DNA of 64,000 bases from an uncultured Pseudomonadales bacterium (GTDB taxonomy: Bacteria > Pseudomonadota > Gammaproteobacteria > Pseudomonadales > Azotimanducaceae). Below, one piece after another: positions 45,797 through 54,500 of the stretch (positions within the stretch are counted from its first letter, which is position 1; the number at the start of each line of letters is the position of its first letter). The notes beneath the pieces are model-generated. The model was not told where the DNA came from, did not search any database, and was given only the letters and a program-made list of their open reading frames with translations. The stretch spans positions 186,001 to 250,000 of the forward strand of contig CATOTI010000002.1 of assembly GCA_951813295.1 (NCBI GenBank), read 5' to 3'. Both the position numbers and the translations under genes were made by a program.

Positions 45797-46351
45797 TTGA
45801 AACTGCGCCAGGCGACGCCGGATGCGTGGCTCGAGGCGGTGTTCGCCGACTTCGACACGTTTCTCGCGGACCATGCGTCGTGTGAAAAGAAAGCGTCCGG
45901 GATGGCGCTTTCGATCGCGTCTCACTATCCCGACCAACCACGCCTGCTGCGTGCGATGGCCGACCTCGCAGTCGAAGAATTGGTGCATTACCGCGACACT
46001 GTGCACTGGCTGCAGGAACGCGGTGCGACACCCGCGGCCGACACGAAGGATCCTTACGTTCATCAGATGAACGGGCTGATCCGGCGCGGTAAGGACGTTT
46101 ACCTGCACGACCGACTCCTCGTCGCCGCGCTGGTCGAATGTCGCGGCAACGAGCGGTTCGGACTGATTGCCGAGCATCTCGAAGACGCGCCGTTGCGGCG
46201 TTTCTACCAGCGGATCGCGGCGAGCGAAGCGAACCACTGGCGGTTGTTCCTCGACCTCGCCGGTAACTACGACGCCGATTTCCTCGATGATCTCCTGGAG
46301 CGCGAGGCCCAAATCATCGCCGGCTTGCCGCCGAAGCCCGCCCTGCATTAG
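45797..46351 (+). CDS. miaE: tRNA-(ms2io6A)-hydroxylase MiaE
   Basis: Di-iron monooxygenase of 184 residues that hydroxylates the isopentenyl group of ms2i6A37 in tRNA. Iron-ligand candidates are E30, E61 and H64 (AVEELVHY) and E114, E144 and H147 (ALVECRGNERFG, AASEANHW). The start is TTG at 45797, 4 bp after the esterase stop; no ATG gives the conserved LRQATPDAWL beginning. miaA and miaB are not in the window. Confidence 0.9.
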   Translation: MKLRQATPDAWLEAVFADFDTFLADHASCEKKASGMALSIASHYPDQPRLLRAMADLAVEELVHYRDTVHWLQERGATPAADTKDPYVHQMNGLIRRGKDVYLHDRLLVAALVECRGNERFGLIAEHLEDAPLRRFYQRIAASEANHWRLFLDLAGNYDADFLDDLLEREAQIIAGLPPKPALH

Positions 46352-46358
46352 CAGATCC

Positions 46359-47525
46359 GTGGCAAAGAACGTTCTCTCGGGCTATCTCGATCGCTACGCC
46401 GACGACGACAACTTCCGATATGAAGGCCCTCGCCGTCGCTATGTCGTCGTGATTCCCGCCTTCGACGAGACGATCGCCGACTTGCCCGTGACGTCGCGAA
46501 GCGACGTTCTGACCATCGTCGTCGCGAATGCGCCGGATCACCTCGAACGCACCGACGCGCGTGTCGAACGCACGGCCCAACTCGCGCGCGATCTCGCTGG
46601 CCACGACAACGTTTTCCTCATCGACCGCGTCGAGGTAGGAATCCCGAAACGCCTCGGCGTCGGTCTGGCGCGCAAAATCGGTTGCGACGCCGCCGCGCGA
46701 ATGATCGCGGCCGGGCAAATCAAGCATCCCGTGATCTACTCGACGGACGCCGATGTCGGTCTCCCCCGCGACTATTTCGAGGCGACCGACGACGTCACCC
46801 GGCCAAGCACCTGGATCTATCCATTCCGCCACCGACCCCTCGATCGGGCGTACGCCCTACCGATCCGTCTCTACGACGCCCACATGCGGTACTACGTGCA
46901 CCAACTCGACGACATCGGCTCGCCGTATGCGTATCACAGCCTCGGCAGCCTCATTGCCGTGCACGTCGACGCCTACGCGGCCGTCAGAGGGTTTCCCAAA
47001 CGTAACGCCGGCGAGGACTTTTACCTTTTGAACAAGCTCGCCAAGGTGGCCCCGATCGTTCGGCTCACCGCGCCGGTGATCGACATCCAGGCGAGACCGT
47101 CCGAACGCGTTCCCTTCGGTACGGGGCCCGCGCTCCAGAAGATCCAATCCGATCGAGTCTCCGCGGCCGAGTATCCATCCTACGACCCGAGGTCCTTCTC
47201 GCTCCTCGATGACCTCTACCAGGCGGCGCGCCGACGCGTCGTTCCGCACGCTGACTCCAATCTCGGCCGCGTCGTCGATGCGCTCAACTACCTCGAACCG
47301 CTCGAGCGGCTCGTCACCATGAACGATCCTGAGCTTCGCCATTTCCACACTTGGTTCGACGGCTTCCGGACGATGAAGCTCGTACGAGCGGCGCGCTCGA
47401 TCTTTCCCGACCAGGCGTTATTTGAAACGCTGACGCACCTCTTTCCTGGTGCCGAAGACCCTTGGAACGCGCTCCTCGAGCACGATTCCAGGCGCGGCGG
47501 ACGGGTCGGCATCCCGGCAAGGTGA
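46359..47525 (+). CDS. glycosyltransferase-2-like protein of unknown function
   Basis: A 388-residue soluble protein beginning at GTG 46359, 7 bp after miaE. The first half has a GT-A look: RYVVVIPAFDE (28-38) as the nucleotide-sugar strand, IYSTDADVGLP (D130-x-D132) as a DxD-type metal site, and GFPKRNAGEDFYLLNKL, whose ED (219-220) matches the catalytic ED of GT2 enzymes. The last 150 residues are charged and not recognised. No membrane segment and no sugar-nucleotide genes are adjacent. I do not know its substrate; partners may be the tRNA modification gene upstream or argC downstream. Confidence 0.72.
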   Translation: MAKNVLSGYLDRYADDDNFRYEGPRRRYVVVIPAFDETIADLPVTSRSDVLTIVVANAPDHLERTDARVERTAQLARDLAGHDNVFLIDRVEVGIPKRLGVGLARKIGCDAAARMIAAGQIKHPVIYSTDADVGLPRDYFEATDDVTRPSTWIYPFRHRPLDRAYALPIRLYDAHMRYYVHQLDDIGSPYAYHSLGSLIAVHVDAYAAVRGFPKRNAGEDFYLLNKLAKVAPIVRLTAPVIDIQARPSERVPFGTGPALQKIQSDRVSAAEYPSYDPRSFSLLDDLYQAARRRVVPHADSNLGRVVDALNYLEPLERLVTMNDPELRHFHTWFDGFRTMKLVRAARSIFPDQALFETLTHLFPGAEDPWNALLEHDSRRGGRVGIPAR

Positions 47526-47739
47526 ACGCACCGATCGAATGATCGACAGCGTCCTTCGTATGCGCGGTGTCGCGCGCGTATACTGCGCGCCGTCGCGCGC
47601 CCGCTTCGCCGGGATATTCGCACTCTCGAGACACCTTTTTTCGTGTCGGGCGCGCGCGGCAACCGACCCCGATGCGTGCGTCGCGTCAGGGTTCGTGGAA
47701 GCGGAAGCGGAAAGAATCACGCACGAGAAACGCCGACTC

Positions 47740-48678
47740 ATGTCGAATACCGTATTCATCGATGGTCAGGCTGGAACCACCGGCCTGGAATTGGCAGCGC
47801 GACTACGCGCTCACGATGCAATCGATCTCATCGAGATCGACGAAGCATCGCGCAAGGATCCCGACGCGCGACGGAGTTTTTTCGAGCGCGCGGACGTGAC
47901 CGTGCTCTGCCTGCCCGACGACGCCGCGCGAGAGGCGGCCACGCTGACGAAGAACTGCCGGTTACTCGACGCGAGCACCGCCCATCGCGTGCACGACGAC
48001 TGGGTCTACGGCATGCCCGAGCTTTGCGATGCGTCGCGACAACGTATCCAGACGGCGGAACGAGTTTCGAACCCGGGCTGCTACCCGACCGGATTCATTC
48101 TGTCCGTGCGCCCGCTGATCGACGCGGGTTGGCTGTCAGCGGACATCCCTTTGCGCCTCCACGCGATTTCCGGCTATTCCGGTGGCGGCAATAAGCTAAT
48201 CGACGCCTTCGCGGGGCGCGGGGACGGACCGTACCTGACAACGCCCTACGGCCTGACACTCGAGCACAAACACGTTCCCGAAATGCGCGCCTATTCGGGA
48301 ACGGCTTCGACGCCGCTCTTCAACCCGATGGTCGGTCACTTCTACAAAGGCATGCTCGTTCATGTACCGCTCTTCGCGAAGGAGTTCGAGCGAAAGGTGA
48401 CCGCCGAGGACGTGACGAAGCTCCTCGCCGAACGTTATGCGGACGAGCCATTCGTCGACGTGTTCCCGAGCGCACCGATCGATTTTGCCCTCGACGACGG
48501 CTTTCTCTCGCCGACCGTCGCCAACGGAACAAACCGGATTGATCTCATGGTGTTCGGCCACGACGAGCAAATCACGATCGTCACGCGCTACGACAACCTC
48601 GGTAAAGGGGCATCCGGCGCGGCCGTTCAGAACTTGAACTTGATGATCGGATTGCCCGAGACCGCGGGACTCGCATGA
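47740..48678 (+). CDS. argC: N-acetyl-gamma-glutamyl-phosphate reductase, type 2
   Basis: Third step of arginine synthesis, NADPH reduction of N-acetylglutamyl phosphate. The protein has 312 residues, the short AGPR type 2. The Rossmann start VFIDGQAGTTGLELAARL and the catalytic C114 in NPGCYPTGF are clear, with SGYSGGGNKLID and YGLTLEHKHVPEM. I start at ATG 47740 (MSNTVFID). Upstream, 47526-47739 is non-coding: a TATACT at 47579-47584 between GC-rich repeats might be a -10 box but lacks a convincing -35. Confidence 0.93.
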   Translation: MSNTVFIDGQAGTTGLELAARLRAHDAIDLIEIDEASRKDPDARRSFFERADVTVLCLPDDAAREAATLTKNCRLLDASTAHRVHDDWVYGMPELCDASRQRIQTAERVSNPGCYPTGFILSVRPLIDAGWLSADIPLRLHAISGYSGGGNKLIDAFAGRGDGPYLTTPYGLTLEHKHVPEMRAYSGTASTPLFNPMVGHFYKGMLVHVPLFAKEFERKVTAEDVTKLLAERYADEPFVDVFPSAPIDFALDDGFLSPTVANGTNRIDLMVFGHDEQITIVTRYDNLGKGASGAAVQNLNLMIGLPETAGLA

Positions 48679-49895
48679 CCGATCTCGCGACACTCGAATC
48701 ACGATACGAAGACCTGAAGGGTCGCGGGCTGTCGCTCGATCTCACTCGCGGCAAGCCCGCCCCTGATCAGCTCGATCTCTCCAACGAACTCGACGGCATT
48801 CTCGGCGGCGACTTCATCGCAAGCGATGGCACCGACACACGAAACTACGGCGCGCTGCGCGGCATCCCGGAAGCGCGCGAGCTGGGCGCGAAGCTCCTCG
48901 GTCTATCTCCCGAGGACGTCATCGCGGGCGGTAACTCGAGCCTCACGCTCATGTATTTCGTCGTGAGCGGCGCGCAATCAAGGGGCCTTTGTGGCCCAGC
49001 CTGGGGAGACGGCGCGAAGGCGTTGTGTCCCGTGCCTGGCTACGACCGACACTTCACGCTAGCCGAATCCCTCGGCATCGAACTCATCAACGTTCCGATG
49101 ACCGACGATGGTCCGGACATGGACATGGTCGAGCGACTCGTCGCTGACGATCCCCACATCAAATGCATGTGGTGCGTGCCGAAGTACTCCAATCCGACCG
49201 GTGTCACGTATTCAGACGCAACGGTCGAACGAATCGCGAAGCTCGGCAACATCGCCGCGGAAGGCTTCATCACGATCTGGGACAACGCCTACGCCGTACA
49301 TGACCTCGATCTCGCGCCGCCGCACCTGGCCTCGGTCATGGACGCCGCGAAAGCCGCGGGGACGGAAAACTCGATCGTTCTTTTCGCGTCGACTTCTAAA
49401 GTGACGTTCGCCGGTAGTGGGATCAGTTTCGTCGGCGCGTCGAGCGAGATGCTCGAGGCGATCGAACGCGTGCTGAGCACGTTCATGATCGGCCCAGACA
49501 AGGTCAACCAGTTGCGCCACGCGCGGTTTCTGGCCGAATACCTGCCAACGCTGATGCAACGCCATGCCGAATCGGCACGTCCGAAATTCGAGGCCGTGGA
49601 AAAGGCGTTGTCAGAAGCGCTCGGTAATCGGGACATCGCACGTTGGACCAAACCGAAAGGCGGGTACTTTGTTTCGCTCGATACGCGTCCGGGCCTGGCG
49701 TCGGCCGTGATCGACCTGGCGCGTGAGGCCGGCGTGGTGCTGACACCCGCGGGCGCAACCTTTCCCTACGGACGCGACCCGGACGACTCGAATATCCGGA
49801 TCGCACCTACATTTGCATCGCTAACGGAGGTCGAAAAGGCCATGGAAGTACTAGTGGCCTGTATCGAACTCGCGACCAAGCGAGCGGCGTCATGA
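48675..49895 (+). CDS. aspartate aminotransferase, subgroup Ic-like PLP enzyme
   Basis: Fold-type I aminotransferase of 406 residues. K242 in FASTSKVTFAGSG is the PLP lysine; PKYSNPTGVTYS (170-181) and WDNAYAVHDLD are the substrate and PLP-contact blocks. LTRGKPAPDQLDLS near the start marks the Ic subgroup seen in actinobacterial and some proteobacterial aspartate aminotransferases. Overlap with argC (ATGA) and with the DEAD helicase gene (ATGA) shows an operon. The reaction is probably aspartate + 2-oxoglutarate. Confidence 0.88.
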   Translation: MTDLATLESRYEDLKGRGLSLDLTRGKPAPDQLDLSNELDGILGGDFIASDGTDTRNYGALRGIPEARELGAKLLGLSPEDVIAGGNSSLTLMYFVVSGAQSRGLCGPAWGDGAKALCPVPGYDRHFTLAESLGIELINVPMTDDGPDMDMVERLVADDPHIKCMWCVPKYSNPTGVTYSDATVERIAKLGNIAAEGFITIWDNAYAVHDLDLAPPHLASVMDAAKAAGTENSIVLFASTSKVTFAGSGISFVGASSEMLEAIERVLSTFMIGPDKVNQLRHARFLAEYLPTLMQRHAESARPKFEAVEKALSEALGNRDIARWTKPKGGYFVSLDTRPGLASAVIDLAREAGVVLTPAGATFPYGRDPDDSNIRIAPTFASLTEVEKAMEVLVACIELATKRAAS

Positions 49896-51046
49896 CTGAC
49901 CAGCCGGTGGAATTCGCGGATCTGGCACTCCCGCATGACCTGAAAGACGCCATCGACGACCTCGGCTTCGTCCAGGCAACGCCCATTCAGAGCGCCGTCC
50001 TACCGTTTTCGCTGGCCGACTACGACGTCACCGGTCAGGCGCAGACCGGTACCGGCAAGACCGCGGCTTTCCTGATCACGATCCTCACGCGCCAACTCGA
50101 GGAACCGCTCGAACGACCCAACCCGCCGGGCGCGGCACGTTCACTGATCCTCGCACCGACCCGCGAACTCGCAATGCAGATCGAGTCGGACGCTCGCGAC
50201 CTGGCGAAATACACGTCGACGAACATCGTCGCCGCCGTCGGCGGGATCGACTATGCGAAGCAGCAGGACAAGATCCGCAGCGCACCCATCGACATCCTCG
50301 TAGCGACACCCGGAAGGCTCCTCGACTTTGCCGGTCGCGGCATCCTCGATCTACGCCGCGTCGAAATTCTCGTCATCGATGAAGCCGATCGAATGCTCGA
50401 CATGGGATTCATTCCGGACGTGCGCCGAATCGTTTACCAGACGCCGAAGAAACGGCAGCGTCAAACCCTCTTCTTCAGCGCAACCTTCAACGACGACGTC
50501 ATGAACCTCGCGCGACAATGGACCCTCTCTCCGGAGCACGTCGCCATCGAGCCGGAGTCCGTTGCGACCGACACCGTCGATCAACACTTCTGGCTCCTCT
50601 CGCGCGACAAGAAGACCGAACTGCTCCACCGGTTCTGCAAGGAAAAGCAACCACCGCACATGCTGGTCTTCGTCAACCGGCGGGATCAGGCGCGCTATCT
50701 CGTGAACTACCTCACGCGTAAAGGCATCGAATGCGAAGCGCTGGCGGGTGACATTCCGCAGCGCAAACGAATCGCGACGCTCACCCGTTTCAAAGAAGGT
50801 GCGACCAACCTCGTCGTGGCGACCGATGTCGCCGGACGCGGCATCCACGTCGAAGGCATCTCGCACGTCATCAATTACGAACTGCCCGAAGACGCCGAAG
50901 ATTATGTCCACCGGATCGGGCGAACCGGTCGCGCCGGAGCGCGCGGCACGGCCATTTCGTTCGTTTCCGAAGACGATGCTTTCAACCTCCCGGCGATCGA
51001 GAGCTTTCTCGGCGAGCGAATCGAATGCACGCAGCCCGACTTCTAG
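49892..51046 (+). CDS. rhlB: DEAD-box ATP-dependent RNA helicase (RhlB-like)
   Basis: RNA helicase of 384 residues. In order: Q motif (ATPIQSAVLP), motif I AQTGTGKTAAF, Ia PTRELAMQ, II VIDEADRMLD, III FFSATF, then the second RecA domain with LVFVNRRDQA, VVATDVAGRGIHV and HRIGRTGRAGARG. The short C-terminal end lacks the basic tails of RhlE and SrmB; RhlB of the degradosome is closest in size and layout. Starts inside the stop of the aminotransferase gene. Confidence 0.9.
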   Translation: MTDQPVEFADLALPHDLKDAIDDLGFVQATPIQSAVLPFSLADYDVTGQAQTGTGKTAAFLITILTRQLEEPLERPNPPGAARSLILAPTRELAMQIESDARDLAKYTSTNIVAAVGGIDYAKQQDKIRSAPIDILVATPGRLLDFAGRGILDLRRVEILVIDEADRMLDMGFIPDVRRIVYQTPKKRQRQTLFFSATFNDDVMNLARQWTLSPEHVAIEPESVATDTVDQHFWLLSRDKKTELLHRFCKEKQPPHMLVFVNRRDQARYLVNYLTRKGIECEALAGDIPQRKRIATLTRFKEGATNLVVATDVAGRGIHVEGISHVINYELPEDAEDYVHRIGRTGRAGARGTAISFVSEDDAFNLPAIESFLGERIECTQPDF

Positions 51047-51059
51047 TTCAGCAGGTCCC

Positions 51060-51887
51060 ATGCTGAAGGAACGCACGGACGTCGCAGTCGTTCAGATGTG
51101 CGCGTCGACGAACGCCGACGAGAACGTTCGCGCTTCGCTCGATCTCAGCCACCAGGCGGCCGACGCGGGCGCTCAATGCGTGTTCCTGCCAGAAGCCTTT
51201 GCCTTCATCGGACCGGCTGAACAGAAGGCCGCCATCGTCGAGCGGTTGCCCGAAGGCGGTCCCATCCTCGACGCCTGTCGACGCCAAGCCGCCGCCGATT
51301 CGGTTCACCTCTTTCTCGGTGGATTCAACGAAGCCGGCGATCCCGGCGACGAACGCTCCTTCAACACAACCGTCCATATCGGCCCCACGGGCGACGTCGT
51401 CACGACCTACCGCAAGATTCATCTCTTCAACGTCGATCTTCCCGACGGGACGAGCCTTCACGAAGAGCGGAACACGGCGCCGGGCGATCGGTTGGTGACG
51501 ACGGATTGTCCGTTCGGCACGCTGGGTCTCACGATCTGCTACGACATGCGCTTTCCGCCGCTCTTTCAGGACCTCGTCGATCGTGGCGCGGTGGCGATCG
51601 CCGTACCCAGCGCATTTACGAAGACGACCGGCGAGGCGCACTGGCACACGCTCCTCAAAGCCCGCGCGATCGAAACCCAGTGCTACGTCATCGCCGCGGC
51701 GCAACACGGCCGCCACGCGGGTGGGCGAGAATCGTTCGGACACAGCGTGATCATCGATCCGTGGGGTGAGATCGTCGCCGAGTGTGACGAAGGTGATGGG
51801 TTCGCGATCGCCACGATCGATCCCGAGCGCGTGAAGACCATCCGTTCTAGTCTTCCAAGCCTCAACAATCGTCGGTCCTACGCCTGA
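51060..51887 (+). CDS. carbon-nitrogen hydrolase, Nit1-like (deaminated glutathione amidase)
   Basis: Nitrilase-superfamily amidase of 275 residues with the triad E45 (FLPEAFAFIG), K119 (YRKIHLFNVD) and C160 (TICYDMRFPP). The YRKIHLF-N/D-VD block is characteristic of the Nit1 branch, which repairs deaminated glutathione. Omega-amidase (Nit2) is the main alternative. The start is ATG at 51060, just after the helicase stop. Confidence 0.9.
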   Translation: MLKERTDVAVVQMCASTNADENVRASLDLSHQAADAGAQCVFLPEAFAFIGPAEQKAAIVERLPEGGPILDACRRQAAADSVHLFLGGFNEAGDPGDERSFNTTVHIGPTGDVVTTYRKIHLFNVDLPDGTSLHEERNTAPGDRLVTTDCPFGTLGLTICYDMRFPPLFQDLVDRGAVAIAVPSAFTKTTGEAHWHTLLKARAIETQCYVIAAAQHGRHAGGRESFGHSVIIDPWGEIVAECDEGDGFAIATIDPERVKTIRSSLPSLNNRRSYA

Positions 51888-51891
51888 AGCT

Positions 51892-52959
51892 ATGGCTGCA
51901 ATCAAAACCCACTGGCTGGTGACGACGGCTGCGCTGGTCGTCATCGTCGCAGGGATCAAAGCGGCCGAAGAGATCGCCGTCCCGTTTCTCCTCGCCATCT
52001 TCATCGCGACCATCGCCGCAACACCCGTCTTCTGGCTGAATCGGTTCAGAGTCCCAATCGGTGCCGCGATCGCGCTGACGATCGCCGCCATCATCGTGCT
52101 GCTCGCCGGCGTCGGCGCAATCGTCGCGCAGTCGGTCCGCCAGTTCCGCGAGAATCTGCCGGAATACGAAGCGAAGCTCTCGACGACGATCGACGCGGCG
52201 GTCAAGACGGCTGCCGATCTCGGGTTCCCGCTCGAATCACTGCAGAATCAGATCGAACCGAGCAGCGTGCTCGAACTGGTCGGCAACACGTTGATGGGCT
52301 TCGGATCGACGCTCGGCAACGGCTTTTTCATCCTGCTGACCGTCATCTTCATCCTCGCTGAAGCGGCGAGCTTTCCGCGCAAACTGCGTGACGTACTCGA
52401 ACGACCCGACCAGGACCTGCCGCACTTCGAGAAGTTCGCGGTGAACGTCAATCGCTACATTGCCATCAAGACGTCCGTCAGCGTGGCGACGGGATTCCTG
52501 GTCTGGTTAGCCCTCACTATCATCGGCGTCGACTTCCCGGTGCTCTGGGGACTGCTCGCTTTCCTGCTGAACTACGTCCCGACGATCGGTAGCCTGATCG
52601 CCGCCGTACCGGCTGTGATCTTCGCCTTCCTACAGCTCGATGCGACCCTGGCGGTCGTCACCGCGGGGATCTACGCGGCAATCAACGTCGTCATGGGCAA
52701 CGTCGTCGAGCCTCGCTTCATGGGCCGTGGCCTCGGGCTTTCGACGCTCGTCGTCTTTCTGTCGCTGGTGTTCTGGAACTGGATGTTGGGGCCCGTCGGC
52801 ATGCTGCTGTCGGTTCCGCTGACGATGACCGTCAAAATCGCCCTCGAGGCAAATCCCGGCACGCAATGGATCGCACATCTCCTCGGCCCCGCCGACGAAC
52901 TCGACGAAGAGGCGGCGGAGGATGAAATCCGGACGACGGAAAACGAGCATCCCTCGTGA
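51892..52959 (+). CDS. AI-2E family transporter / PerM-like permease
   Basis: Inner-membrane protein of 355 residues with about eight hydrophobic segments, including FLLAIFIATIAATPVFWLN and LLNYVPTIGSLIAAVPAVI. The latter, with MGRGLGLSTLVVFLSLVFWNW, is the UPF0118 core. Named for autoinducer-2 export, but many members do other work, such as Na+/H+ exchange. An acidic C-terminal tail follows. It overlaps hisC by 4 bp (GTGA). Confidence 0.9.
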   Translation: MAAIKTHWLVTTAALVVIVAGIKAAEEIAVPFLLAIFIATIAATPVFWLNRFRVPIGAAIALTIAAIIVLLAGVGAIVAQSVRQFRENLPEYEAKLSTTIDAAVKTAADLGFPLESLQNQIEPSSVLELVGNTLMGFGSTLGNGFFILLTVIFILAEAASFPRKLRDVLERPDQDLPHFEKFAVNVNRYIAIKTSVSVATGFLVWLALTIIGVDFPVLWGLLAFLLNYVPTIGSLIAAVPAVIFAFLQLDATLAVVTAGIYAAINVVMGNVVEPRFMGRGLGLSTLVVFLSLVFWNWMLGPVGMLLSVPLTMTVKIALEANPGTQWIAHLLGPADELDEEAAEDEIRTTENEHPS

Positions 52960-54035
52960 CGTTCGAGCGCGCCAACATTCGAGCGATGGCCGGCTATACC
53001 TACGGCGAACAACCCGACGATCCCCGCGTCATCAAGCTCAACACCAACGAGAACCCCTACCCGCCTTCGCCGCGCGTCGGCGAAGCCATCGCGGGATTCG
53101 ACTACCGAACGCTTCGACGGTACCCGCCGGCGACCGCCGATGATTTTCGGCGCCTCGCGGCCGAACGTTTTCACATCGACGCTGAGCAGGTCGTCGTCAC
53201 GAACGGCGGCGACGAGGCGCTACGCCTCGCGCTCACGACCTTCGTCGAGCCGGGCGGGGTCTTCGGTATGGCGGAGCCGAGCTATTCGCTCTACCCCGTG
53301 CTCGCCAACGTACACGGCGCCCGAATAGAGCGCGTCGACCTCGACACGTCGTGGCGGCCAACGGCGGATTTCGTCGGGCAACTGAACGCGGCGGCAACGG
53401 AACTCACCTGTATCGTCAACCCACACGCGCCGTCCGGCACGCTGCTCGACCATCAGACAATCGACGAACTCGCGGCGGCACACGATGGCGTGCTGCTGGT
53501 CGACGAGGCGTATGTCGACTTCGTCGACCCATCGCTCGAGCACAACCTCGTGCCGCTCATCGAAAAGCACGACAACTTGCTTCTGCTGCGAACCATGTCG
53601 AAGGGCTATTCGCTGGCGGGACTCCGGTTCGGGTTTCTCATGGGCCCGGCCGAGCTGATCGCACCGATCGTCGGCAAGACGCGCGACAGCTACAACGTGG
53701 ACGGAATCTCCCAACGGATCGCGTCCGCCGCCTTCGCCGATCATCCATACGCAGCCGATACCTGGGCGCGCGTGCGTAACGAGCGCGAACGGCTGTCCAA
53801 AGACCTCTCGGCACTCGGCTTGTCGAGCGAGCCGAGCCAGGCAAACTTCCTTCTGACCAAGGTCGGCGGGCGATTTCCCAACGGCGCGAAGCATGTACAA
53901 GACGAACTTCGCCGACGCGGCATCCTCGTGCGGCATTTCGCCGACGCCCGCCTCGATGAGTACCTCAGGGTGACAGTCGGCACACCAGACGAAAACGATC
54001 GGCTCTTGAACGCGCTCGAATCCATCGCGGGGTAG
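52956..54035 (+). CDS. hisC: histidinol-phosphate aminotransferase
   Basis: PLP enzyme of 359 residues of histidine synthesis. K216 in LRTMSKGYSLAGLRFG binds PLP; KLNTNENPYPPSP (27-39), VVTNGGDEALRLAL and IVNPHAPSGTLLD are typical HisC blocks. DEAYVDF carries the PLP-binding aspartate. Phenylalanine/tyrosine transamination by a HisC paralogue is possible. GTG start at 52956. Confidence 0.92.
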   Translation: MTFERANIRAMAGYTYGEQPDDPRVIKLNTNENPYPPSPRVGEAIAGFDYRTLRRYPPATADDFRRLAAERFHIDAEQVVVTNGGDEALRLALTTFVEPGGVFGMAEPSYSLYPVLANVHGARIERVDLDTSWRPTADFVGQLNAAATELTCIVNPHAPSGTLLDHQTIDELAAAHDGVLLVDEAYVDFVDPSLEHNLVPLIEKHDNLLLLRTMSKGYSLAGLRFGFLMGPAELIAPIVGKTRDSYNVDGISQRIASAAFADHPYAADTWARVRNERERLSKDLSALGLSSEPSQANFLLTKVGGRFPNGAKHVQDELRRRGILVRHFADARLDEYLRVTVGTPDENDRLLNALESIAG

Positions 54036-54038
54036 CTC

Positions 54039-54491
54039 ATGCTCATCAAGAAGAACGTGATCGACCAATCCCCCGAACAAACGCGCGTCCATCAGTTCAA
54101 CCGCGGTGCGGTGCGCCACTCGCGGTCCCTGTCGGACCTCACCGGCCTCGAACGACTGGGCGTTCACCTCGTTCGGCTCGAGAAAGGATTCGCGAGTTCG
54201 ACGCTACATTTCCACGAAAACGAGGAAGAGTTCGTCTACATCCTCGCAGGCCGCGGCATGGCGGAAATCGGCGACGAACGTATTCCTGTCGAGGCCGGCG
54301 ATTTCATGGGATTCACCGCGCCATCGGAACCGCACAACCTCCACAACCCCTTCGACGAGGACCTCGTCTATCTCGTCGGCGGCGAACACGCGGTCGTCGA
54401 CGTCGTGCAGTACCCGAAGGCCGACCGAACGCTCATCAAACAGAAGGGCTCGCGCCGCTGGCTCAAGACCAGCGATCTGAACGACGGTTGA
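54039..54491 (+). CDS. cupin domain protein
   Basis: Small beta-barrel protein of 150 residues. The cupin motif 1 is SSTLHFHENEEEFVYILAGRG, cut here as HFHENEEEFVYIL with metal-binding H-x-H and E; motif 2 is GDFMGFTAPSEPHNLHNP (H). The C-terminal tail KQKGSRRWLKTSD is basic. Could be a metal-binding isomerase or storage fold; the substrate is unknown. It ends the plus-strand run, 9 bp before the converging ABC-F gene. Confidence 0.85.
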   Translation: MLIKKNVIDQSPEQTRVHQFNRGAVRHSRSLSDLTGLERLGVHLVRLEKGFASSTLHFHENEEEFVYILAGRGMAEIGDERIPVEAGDFMGFTAPSEPHNLHNPFDEDLVYLVGGEHAVVDVVQYPKADRTLIKQKGSRRWLKTSDLNDG

Positions 54492-54500
54492 GCAGCCCGA

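Noticed and set aside
47526..47739. Extended N-terminus of argC reaching back to 47449
   Set aside because: The extra residues overlap the glycosyltransferase-like gene and have no homology; the ArgC fold begins at ATG 47740.
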